Below are positions 36,701-48,700 of a stretch of DNA of 64,000 nt, in pieces. A program made the translations under genes and the position numbers. Position 1 is the first letter of the stretch. Each line of letters starts with the position of its first letter. Source of the DNA: Branchiostoma floridae (lineage: Eukaryota > Chordata > Leptocardii > Amphioxiformes > Branchiostomatidae); NCBI RefSeq assembly GCF_000003815.2, contig NC_049993.1, positions 4,845,167-4,909,166 on the forward strand, given 5' to 3'. The notes below the pieces were generated by a model. It was not told the origin of the DNA, did no database searches, and saw only the letters and a list, made by a program, of their open reading frames with translations.

Positions 36701-39700
36701 GTCGGAACATCGCCATCGGACGTTCCTGCTCATCGGACAGTCGACCAGGGCATATTCCAACCATACGCCATGGCATATAATCAACCTTATGTGTTTTTGA
36801 ATCTATTTATTAAGTGTGTTTTGTCTGATATCAGTTCAAAAGTTCTGTTGAATTCACTAACACTAGTTCTAGTTCTACTTTGTTTAACGGTAGCTAGGCT
36901 AGAAAAGTAGGATTCAGGTCACCATCCGCCGGCTTCCTTGGCACTTGTCGAGGTTGCAACTCAGCCAAGACCTACCTGTTCCTGGCGGAGCTCTCGGGAC
37001 AGAACATCGCTGACGGGCAGTCGACCGACGAAACCATACTCCAGGGCATATATTCAACCTTATGTGTTTTTTAATCTATTTGTTGTGTTTTGTCTGCTGT
37101 TAGTTCAAAAGTTCTGTTGGATTAACTAACATTGGTTCTATTTCTAATATGGATAAAGGGATTCGGGTTTCCATCCGTTTAATAGCTTCCTTGGCACAAT
37201 GATGATCGTTGAGAAATCTTACGTGTGTGCAACTTATGTACGCTTCATCATAACATATAACGTTTAAAACCTGGAAGGTAAGTTTATACCAGGTTTTCCA
37301 TCATCATTCTGCTGCTATCCGATCGAAAATCATCTATTCCGAGTGTTGGAAATACGGTAAGTACATTGCTAAATGCGCTAGAGTATGAAGAAACCCAATG
37401 CCTTAAGTCATCTCGAGTCGCTGTACGTGTGTGGTACCACATACAAAATGTTTCAGTATAAACCACAACTGAATCTGTCTAACAAAGAGAGAGACGCTTT
37501 GTGTGGAACATAACGATGTGGGTTTACGATACATGTCGTTCAAAAATATTCAAAATATATTCATCGACACTAAATATCGCTATCAAGTAGAATAAACCAA
37601 GAAAAAAAATCAAACACGGCGGAAAAACATGCACCGTGCTGATTGTTCTTACAATAAATGAATGAAGACCTTTATTGCACATTTTTGCCACACCGGGCCG
37701 GCGGGCCCGGGCGGTACAGTACCGGCGGGCCCGTTCTTTGAGAATGCCGCCAAACCAAGGTCCTTGGTGAAACTCAAAGAAGCCGCGCCCCGGCCGCATG
37801 TGTCAATCAATTGAGCGGCGCGGTGGGAGGGTCCGGGTCAGACCCATTTTTGCTACAATTCTACCGGTATCTGAACATCTAATAAACATATTCACATGCA
37901 CAAAACATCTATTGATTTTGATTACAACAATGCAGGCCTCATATTTTCACCCCAAACCCCAAAGATTGACAACATTTCCCACTTTCTAAACGCCACACAA
38001 AACTCTATCCTAAGTCGTGACGTCGTGATTACGACGTGTACACGCCGCCTGCGTGTGTCATACCAAGGACGTTACATCGTTGATCACTATAGAATCTTTG
38101 GTTATAATTAATAGGAAGCGAGGACGAAGTAGCTCTAAAATAGCCCCACCATTCCAGGTGTGTATTTGTCGAACGTTAATGGTGCAAAGATATTCCCATC
38201 AAAATGCGTAGGTTTTCCGCGTGCGTGCGAGCGGATGTTCCCGATCGCTGATCACAAATTCGGCGGCAAAATCTTCGATAAAAAACACACCAAAACCTCT
38301 TCAAAGCGGATTATTTGACAGAGAACTCCTTTTTTTCAGTGCTGTGCCGTTAAATTCTTTATATACACTGATATAAACATAGCCAAACACGTAGTTCCTG
38401 CAAGCTCGGCCTCGCTAGGAGCCGCCAATACCTTCGTTTCCCGCCAACAGTTGTGCAAATCTTGCCTACAGTAGCCAATCAGAGACACGTATGTGCTACG
38501 TCACGTGATATTTACATACTGTTACGCAATGCTGGGTCCGTCGTCCGTAATGTAGCAGCTAAACATGGCAAAGTTTTCAGTTGAAGTTTACGCCGTATTT
38601 AACTTAAAAATACCGGGACTCGAACTTATATGATATTTTTACGTCTTGCACAATAATTATATAAAGGTAGCCCAGCCAAAAATGTATTTTTGTAGTCGAT
38701 CATGGCCGGCAGCTCGCTTGTTTGATGGTTGTCTGCCGCTAGTTTCTGGCCGATGGGCGTGCTTTGCGTTGCCGAAAATAATATAACTGTTACATTGCCG
38801 CGTTCTTCGGGTTGACTTTTTGGATTGACCTTTATTTTATTAAAAGAAATAGGTATCCTGAGAATGTTTCCCCACCTCAGAACTTTTTTACTACACAGTG
38901 TCGTGAACATGATGTTGACAATTTTGCTCCGATTTTTTGCAAACGTAGCGTTACACTACCTCCCGGCCGGCGCTCGCTGAGCAGAGTTTTATCGAGGAAC
39001 GCTACTTTCGTGATAAAATCTATTGCAACAACAATAATCAACAGGCAAATAAAGAGCTGATGAGCAAAATGAGTAATTGATAAAGTAAGAACAAACAACT
39101 CCACTCTTTAATAGCAAGCAGTACTTACTTAGTACGTAAATAATAATAGCAAGCAGTACCAGAAGAAAATTCGATCTACTGAAATGCAGGCAAGATCGCC
39201 GTCTCTTTCCGCTGTTCCGTTTTTGTATCGGCAAGTTACTGCGCAGCATGACGCAAATTAGTTCTCCTCCCACTAATCTGTGATGTTACCGCGGCCTGCA
39301 TATGAATGGTTCGTCATTTGATAACGCTGACCAGTCAGAAATGCGGCAGTTTCCGTCAGTGACGCGTCAGAAAAATGCTGTGACGGAATAATGTCCGTCA
39401 GAAATCGTCAGTGACGCGTCAGAAATCGTCAGCGTCAGTGACGGGTGTTAACTATGGCGTGAACGCCGCTGTAGGATCTTTCAGATAACTGTCAAAGTTT
39501 TATACATTCGTAGTACAATGTTTTAAGTTTTGATGGCTGTAAAAGTCCCAGACCTGAGATGTACTAGTATTTGTTAAACAATAAGCTGACAGAAGTCTAA
39601 CAGAACATTCGGTAGAGAGATTACATGTCTACAGTTGCCAGTACAGATGACTGAAAGTCTGCGGGAGCTTTTTAACGTTGTTGCCGTGCCCCACAGCCTG

Positions 39701-42700
39701 GCCTGACTGCCGTACCTGAGGTGACGCATACCCCGCTGACCGGTACTGAGGAGTACCTCGTGCTCGGCTCTGACGGCTTCTTCGATCATGTGTCGCTCGA
39801 GTCCATCCGACACTCTGTATATCTGAGCTACATGTGAGTCTCCTCTTATACTACTTACCATATTCTACCCTTTCCTCCATACGAGTAGTTAAATCATACA
39901 GTCATGTATGTACATTCTTCTGGATTGTGCATGATGTATAGTGTGTATTGCCATTTGATTCCATGTATTCCCAAGTGTAGCATCAACATGGAATTCCTTT
40001 GTGCATGAGTCAGGACAAGCCATGACACACATGCTAGGGTTAACGTGTGGCAAGGAGAAACTGGCTGAGGTTGGGAGCAATGATGGTGATTAGATGTGGA
40101 AAAATGCCAGTCTGTTTCTATTTTACAAGACTCTATATAACTTTTCAGTTACACACAGGAACAGCTAAGAATAGATATAGAGTTAGAATTAGTCAAAAAG
40201 TAGGTGCCAGTGTGGTGTGGTGTCAGGGCTCTAGACAGCTCGACATTTTTTTCCGTCAGCCAATTTCCATTGTCGCGAAAACACTATTCCAGGAGTTAGA
40301 GAGACTGAACTGAGACCTTGAAAAACGGGTTTTAATGAGATTATCGTATGCGAAAGGGCACCGACACACATTGTCAACAATCATAACAATAGCAAAACAA
40401 ACAGTATGTGGCTTTTACGGCCGTGATCGGCGTCCTCAAGCAGCCTGTAGCTTCCACCAAGGAGCTTTTATCAGATTTTTGTCCGTCAAAGTTGACGGAT
40501 TAGTTTTAAAATTTTTCCGTCACACGCAGCAAATTTCCATCAATTGACGGAAAAACGGACGCTGGCTAGAGCCCTGTGTGGTGTGTAAAAAGTTATTGTG
40601 TAACTTAAGACTATAAACATACATACTTGAGACAGGAGACAGGTAGGAGGGAAGCTTATGTAGAATTGGGAAACAAAGAGCAGCACAGGCAGGAAAAGCA
40701 GGCAGGTTTTCCTTACTCAATGTTGAATTAGTTCAGTTCAGTTAGACATTATACATATCAGGAATACCAGAACACAAACAGGCAGAGATAGGGCCTAAAG
40801 GTAGGAGAAACTGGTAGCAGTCTTAGCACAGTGCAAGCATATTTACTTAACTTTCTGAATCACTCACTTGAGCAGCATATTTTTGGTCAACTTAAAAGGA
40901 GTTTCATTTGTCCATTCAGGGCTCGAAATACCACCTGCATATGCAGGTTAGTGCAGGTAAAATTGGAGCTGTGCAGGTATTTCTGGTGTCTACCTGCACC
41001 TAACCTGCACTGGTCCATGTACTGGGTTTTATACATACATGTCATATGATGTAAGTGTATGTGGATTGTGGATAGCTGCATTGAATGTTACTACCTATAA
41101 AGTATAAGAGGAAAAATAGCAATGGTTCCTGAACAATTTTAGTACATTCCATACTTGCCAAATTCATAATGGTGCAGGTAAAATTTGTCTGGTGCAGGTA
41201 ATTTCCAATGTTACCTGCACCAGTGCAGGTATGCAGAAAAAAGTATTTCGAGCCCTGCCATTTGACGATGACCGACCAAAAGACAGAAGATCGGCGTTAC
41301 TAAGATTAGCACGCTGAAAGATGTAGAGAGGTTTTACTGCAGTCAGCATAAAAAAGATACTATTATTAGAGATTCTAGCTTATTAAGAAAAGAAGGATTT
41401 AAAAAGCCATCTATGGCTTTGGCATGTTGACTCATAGTTTTGAAGTTAGTAATAAACGTCCACATGGACACAGGAATGCAGGAAGCAAGCATACCTCACA
41501 TGTGCAGAGTCAGACAGGCAGGCAGACAGGCAAGTAGGGCCCCTTTGATTCACCTTTGAGTATGTCTAACAATTTGTTCCAAACTCCAAAACAGGACTGT
41601 ACATATCATCTACAACATATGGTTGAACCATTTGTTGTGATAGAACCAGTACCAGTCTGTGGCAACATCGTAAAGGTATGTGCTTCTCCGTTTGGTGATG
41701 GTTTACTGGTTGATTGTTTAATTTGGAGTGGTTGGATGGGTAGAGAGACTACTGACTTATTGCTTTGTGTTAAGGTGGGGTTACACATGCGTATATATTC
41801 AAGTCCGTTTGAGGTGCGTATGAAGCTCTTAGTCTCTACCAGGCTTCTCAGGTCGCGGGAAAAATAGTACAAATTGGACAAATATAGATACATAACATGC
41901 CAGATGAGTTAGCTAACCGAGAAGTATGGTTAGCGACCCAGCTAACTCGTCTGACATGTTACCTGTCTACGTTTGTCCAATTTCTATTATTTTTACAACG
42001 ACCAGTGGAGCCTGGTGGAGGCAAATACTCCCATGCGCGCCTCATGCGCACATAAATATATACGCAGGTGTACATAACTTTTGATAAAATGATAACCTGG
42101 ATTTATGATTATTTAATTGTGCTTTTTTGCTCGGGGATAGTTTAACGGTTGCAAGGTTGATTGTTTGTGTGGTTGTTTCTTTGTGGTTAGTTAGATATGT
42201 AGTGACTTGTTGCTTCGTGTTTTACAAATTGTTTAACATGATTGCTTGGTTTGTTTCAGAATAGTTGATGTATCTATATCAGGATTTTATCATTGTTATT
42301 ATATCAGAATATCGATGTTTTATCACCCAATATTCAGCCAAACTTTTATACAGTAATGTTTAGTACTGAGTTTAACTTATGTATGAAATTGTTATATGAT
42401 ATTTTTTGCACCTTAATGCAGGTTACCACAATCCCAAACTGTCCTACAGTTAAGCAGAAATAGGCATTATTAGCTAACAAAAGAATATGAATTGTTGTAA
42501 AGAAGTAGGGAATTATTATGTTTATACCGTGAAATTTGACTCTGCATCTACTTATTGCTATATAAAAGATTCTGTAATAACCTGTGAAACGTTACAAATT
42601 TGGTTCAGCTAAGAGTTTTACTTTCCAGACTAGTTGTGCGGAACATAACAAATGTTATTTTCAAAAGCTGTTTGAAGATGTTTTAGGTTTTACACAAACT

Positions 42701-45700
42701 CCTTCTTCAACAGGAGACATGGTGGATGCCTGGACAATGTCTCCAAAGACCTGTTCGTGCGAGCGCAGAATGCCGGCGCCATTGACAACATCACCATCAT
42801 GGTATGCTTCTTTCGAAAGCACCTGTCCTGTCCCTACCAATCGGAGGATGAGGTCAGCAGAGTCAGCCGGTTGTCCCACCTTGCGGAGTTGGATGATGAT
42901 GATGATGATGAGGGAGGCTCTGATGAGGACGAGATTGACAGATTCCTGGCCGAGGTCCATGCCATGACTCCCGAGAAGAAGCCCGAGATGACTCCCGACC
43001 AGCACCAGAGCACTCCACCAGAGAGCCTTCCATCCTTTGCTCCAACTTGCAAAGGCATCACTTTGGGCCAGAAGGCAGCAACGACCACACCAACTCCCAA
43101 GACACCAGTCGCTGTGCACCGGTCATTCTCAAGTGTAGCAGTCTCAGCCCAGTCAGTCGAGTATGTCAACCCTACAGATTGCTTGCCAGCAGTTGAGTTC
43201 AACAGGCCGCCCTCTGGGATCTGTGCACCATCTCCGACTCCTGTGAGACTGTCCCAACCATCGCCCCCTCCTGTGCCAACCAACAGCCCGCATCCTACAA
43301 CTTCAGCACCGACATTCAGTCCAATCGTAAGCTTGCACCCCACAGGGCCGCGACCAACCGTGCCTCGCTTTTCCGCCTACAAGCCCCGCATGTACGACCA
43401 GTGGCAGAGAGTTCCGAAAAAGATCAAGTCTTCGACTGCCCACGCAAACCAGACACCCCTTCCTCTGAAGAAAGTGTCCATCGAGATGGCATCATCCAAA
43501 CCAGCGGCAAAACAGTATGCCAAGGGATCGCCGGTACTCACAGGCAATCGCAGGTACTCATCAGTAAGTCGTGACAAGATGCCTGACAAGACGAAGGCCA
43601 AGCAAGTGGCCTCCGCCCCTTTGCTCCTTATGACAACAAAGTTGGAGACAACAAACAGGCCATCCCACCAAGCTGCAAGGCCATGCCGCAAGTGCGAAAG
43701 TTGCGAGTCCGGTCGCAGTCCGGTGAGACCATGCTGGAAGGTCACGGAAGCCCAGGGAAGTGGAGACGAGAAACCAAAGAAGAAGAAGAACATCATCAGG
43801 AGGGCGCTGAAGAGTGGCAAGAAGAGGGGTCAGGAAGTGCTGGAGGGCGGGCGCAAGGCGCTGAAGGCGAGCCGAGAAGTCCTGCACGCCAAGGTGACCT
43901 GGGTGGGAACCCACATCAACCGCTTGGGCTCTGCTGTGTCGAGGAAGAACCGCGTGTCTCCACTGGAGCCAGGTTAAGTGCATAACAGATAATCATAGAT
44001 CATTTCTAATTTTTAATTAGTTAGAGCATGGCTTGTCAGGGGGATTGGGGGAGGATCTGGGAGTTGTCATTAACCACAATTTGTCTTACCTTAGACTTGC
44101 CACCAAATTCAATTCCACATTATAATTTTCTACTGTATTCATACATGACACAAACATTTCTATCATCAAATACATTATTTCTGTTAGTTTCAATTTGGAA
44201 CTTTTGTGACTGAAATATAGTTTTACTCAAAATAGTTCAAACTTATTACAAATATAATCTAAAACCCTTCTTGGTGACTCTGGTTACACAAAATATGACA
44301 TTTTAGACTTTTTGACTCAAACTTTTAGCCCAATACATTATTATTGACACAGAAAATCAACTTACATGCTTATAGACCCATACTAAACTGGTCAGTTTGA
44401 GGAGCTTCAAAGATGGCCAGCCTGGTGTGGCTGGATTATTCAGGACCATGAGTAGAGTTACAGTATAAGAAAATGGTACAATTAAAAAAAAAGGGTTTAA
44501 GATTATTATGGTTTTACAAAAACAAAAAGGGGAAGAAAAGAAAATAATGTAATCTGTTAGTTTCAATTTGGAACTTTTGTGACTGAAATATTGTTTTACT
44601 CAAAATAGTACAAAATTATCACAAATATCATTTAAAACCCTTCTTGGTGACTCTGGTTACACAAAATATGACATTTTAGACTTTTTGACTCAAACTTTTA
44701 GCCCAAAACATTATTATTGACACAGAAAATCAACTTACATACTTATAGACTCATATTAAACTGGTCAGTTTGAGGAGCTTCAAAGATGGCCAGCCTGATG
44801 TGGCTGGATTATTCAGGACCAAGAGTAGAGTTACAGTATAAGAAAATGGTACAATTAAAAAAAAAGAGTTTAGAATTATTATGGTTTTACAAAAAGAAAA
44901 AGGGGAAGAAAAGAAAATAATGTAATCTGTTAGTTTCAATTTGGAACTTTTGTGACTGAAATATAGTTTTACTCAAAATAGTTCAAACTTATTACAAATA
45001 TAATCTAAAACCCTTCTTGGTGACTCTGGTTACACAAAATATGACATTTTAGACTTTTTGACTCAAACTTTTAACCCATTACATTAATATTGACATAGAA
45101 AATCAACTTACATACTTAAAGACTCATATTAAACTGGTCAGTTTGAGGAGCTTCAAAGATGGCCAGCCTGGTGTGGCTGGATTATTCAGGACCAAGAGTA
45201 GAGTCACAGTAAGAAAATGGTATAATTAAAAAAAAATAGTTTAAGATTATTCTGGTTTTACAAAAACAAAAAAGGGGAAGAAAAGAAAATAATGTGAGAG
45301 GAAAAAGTGTGCCGGTCTTCACCAAACTAATTAACCTGAATAACAGAACATACCTCATCAGAGATGACGATACAGTGACAACGGACGGCTAACTGACATT
45401 ACTAAAGAACCATGGAGCAACTATTTCTATTGGTTGAGATGGAGCTGAAGCCTCGGGCTGAACCTGAATGACATTATCATTCAACAAATTGATTGGAAGA
45501 AACTCTGAAGTCTTTTGTGATTGGAGGATGACTGGAAGGGACAAATGTCCAGAGGGATCAAACTAGTTCAGACTAGTTTGACAGTCAAGTGGAATCTACT
45601 CAGGTTAGGTGTAAACATGATACAGTCCACACAGAATGACTGCTGGGTACAGTCTGCCTGGGGTGCTGGGGAAGTGCTCAGTAGTCATGCTGGGAGTCCA

Positions 45701-48700
45701 TAGAATAGAACTGACTGAAGAAGTTCTTTCTTTTTCTTCTAGAACTGACTGACTGTAGTGGACTGGCACCAACTGGCAGAGGGGGAATGGGGGCTAAGGG
45801 AGAGATCGGTTGCCCCAGAAATATTTATTACCCAACTCCAGGGCAACAGATTTCTCCCTAGCTCCCATCCTCCATCAAAATTCCAGGCTGCCGATGGCCT
45901 TGTTGCTCACCAGGTTCTCCCCCTCCCTCCAGTTGGTGTTGAGTCTACACAGTCAGTCTAATGCAATAATATATACGACACTAAATATTCTAGGGCAGGG
46001 TCTAAGGTTGACCCTGCCCTGGAGATTAAATACAATGGGGCAGGAACGGTTAGTAGACATACTGGGAGTCCCAGCCTGAGTAGAACCGACTGACTGTAGT
46101 GGACTGGCACCAACTGGCAGAGGGGGAATGGGGGCTAAGGGAGAGATTGGTTGCCTTAGAAATATTTATTACCCAACTCCAGGGCAACAAATTTCTCCCT
46201 AGCCCCCATCCTCCATCAAAATTCCAGGCTGCCGATGGCCTTGTTGCTCACCAGGTTCTCCCCCTCCCTCCAGTTGGTGTTGAGTCTACACAGTCAGTCT
46301 AATGCAATAATATATACGACACTAAATATTCTAGGGCAGGGTCTAAGGTTGACCCTGCCCTGGAGATAATACAATGGGGCAGGAAAGGTTAGTAGTCATA
46401 CTGGGAGTCTCAGCCTGAGTAGAAGTACCGACGACTTCTTTCTTTTTCTTCTAGAACTGACTGACTGTAGTGGACTGGCACCAACTGGCAGAGGGGGAAT
46501 GGGGGCTAACGGAGACATCGGTTGCCCTGAGAAATATTTATCACCCAACTCCAGGGCAGCACGTACTCCAACAAATTTCTCCCTAGCCCCCATGCATCCT
46601 CCATCAAAATTCCAGGCTGCGGATGGCCTTATTGCTGGTTCTCCCCCTCCCTCCAGTTGGTGTTGAGTCTACACAGTCAGTCTAATGCAATAATATATAC
46701 GACACTAAATATTCTAGGGCAGGGTCTAAGGTTGACCCTGCCCTGGAGATTGAATACGATGGGGCAGAAAAGATTGACCCTGCCATTGGGGATTAGTAAT
46801 ACTCTGGGGCAGGGTCTAAGATTGACCCTGCCCTGGACATGAGTAGTATGTAGGGCAGGGTCTTAGGCTGATGTGTGGACTCCCTCTGTCAGCACCACAC
46901 TGCCCTGGCTGGGACTCCCACTCCTGAGCAATTCCCCAGCCCCCTCACCCCATAAAGACTGTGTATTAGGCGGCATCAGTCGGTAGCCAATCCACTGAAA
47001 CGACTTAGCCTGCTTCCTGCCTCTTCCTCCAAAGCTTCCCCTATCCCTTCCTCGCTCTTCCTGTCACTTCTTCAGGTCTTCTTTTTTTCTCTTCCACCCC
47101 AAACTGCTCTCTTGCAACGGTGGTGCAGTGGCATCTCTTTTGACCCTCATCCGTTACACCCTCTCGCTGTTGGGCCCGGCATTGGCGGCCAATCCACTAC
47201 CCATTCATTCCTCCTGGCCTCCAGCCTGCTTCCTCCCTTCCACCGACACAAACAGCGGATTCTGTGGATTGGTTCTTGGTGAAACCTTACCTGAGTAGAT
47301 TCCACTGGACTGTCAAACTAGTCTGAACTGGTTTGATCCCTCTGGACTTTGTCCCTTCCAGTCATCCTCCAATCACAAAAGACTTCAGAGTTTAAATTTT
47401 CTTCCAATCAATTCGTTGAATGATCACGTCTTGTCAATCTCGAGAACCGCTTGCTCATGGATATACTCAGCGCGCTGACAAAGGTTCATGGAGAGAGAGA
47501 GAGAGAGGACGAGTGCTCTTTGATGAAAGCACAATGCTCTCCTATAGATGTCTGCATTGGGAGTAAATCTGCTGAAAATTATCTTTCACTCCAGAACCAA
47601 CAACCCAGCCCTGGCCACAGGTGTCTGTTTCAGTTATAATTCAAACTTAAACACAACGCTAATGATTATTGTGATTGACCAATACTTGGTTGAGCTAGGT
47701 TTAGTGGGTACTCACTGTCACCCAACAGGGTGGTAGCCAGGGAGTGGCGACCCTGCCATGGAGGAGCCAGTCACAAAATTAGGCTTCTTAGGTTAACCTC
47801 AAGCAGCGGACACTGTTGATTGGTTTTTGGCTAACAGATGAAATGTGAATAAGTGATAACAAAAAGATAGTGGACTGTGGTTCGAATTCTATGCTGGCAA
47901 CCTGTATTTCAGGCCTTTATGGCTGGCATGTGATAAAAAAGCTAACTGACCAGTGGGTTAAAAATGTAAAACAAAAAACATGTTGCAACTCTGGGATATT
48001 GTAAAAAAATTACGACTCTTAGATATCATAATAATACATAACCTCCCTATATGTAAACAGTAACATCAAATTTAGTGATCAGCTTACTCTACTATACACA
48101 TTCCCTGCATGGGCTGAACTTTGTAACATAATTTGTACTTTATACAACAACCTATTGATTATAAAAGAACACCTGTTGCCAGTACATTAATAGATATTGG
48201 TACTCACTGTCACCCAACAGGGTGGCAGCCAGGGATTGGCGACCCTGCCATGGAGGAGCCAGTCACAAAATTAGGCTTCTTAGGTTAACTACAAGCAGCG
48301 GACACTGTTATTTGGTTCTTGGTGAAACCATTTTATGATTAAACAGATGGAAGTGATAGCAAAAGTTATTGGACTGTGGTACTCTACTCTGTCAACCTGT
48401 ATTTAAGGCCTTCAGGTCTGGCATCTGAGGGAGCTAACTGACCAGTGAGATAAAGATTTAGAAAAAAATGGTAACTCTTAGATATTATTACATTACTTCC
48501 CTATATAATTCATTTTATACTGTCTATTAAACTGCATTCCTCTTTCAGAAAATGTAAACAGTAACATCAAATTTAGTGATCAGCTTACTCTACTATACAC
48601 ATTCCCTGCATGGGCTGAGCTTTGTAACATAATTTGTACTTTATACAACAACCTATTGATTATAAAAGAACACCTTTTGCTGGTACATTGATAGATATTG

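Noticed and set aside
34399-39471. Transposase gene inside the 5-kb element
   Set aside because: All frames are under about 100 codons and show no catalytic motif; a spliced gene could not be assembled.
42584-42967. 127-codon plus-strand frame overlapping the last PP2C exon
   Set aside because: It is a shadow frame; the neighbouring frame carries the DNIT phosphatase motif and joins exon 4 in phase.
30057-43977. Assignment of the phosphatase to PPM1D
   Set aside because: The catalytic wording (LTGTEEYLVLGSDGFFD, DNITIMV) and absence of the basic loop of PPM1D favour the PPM1E/F group.
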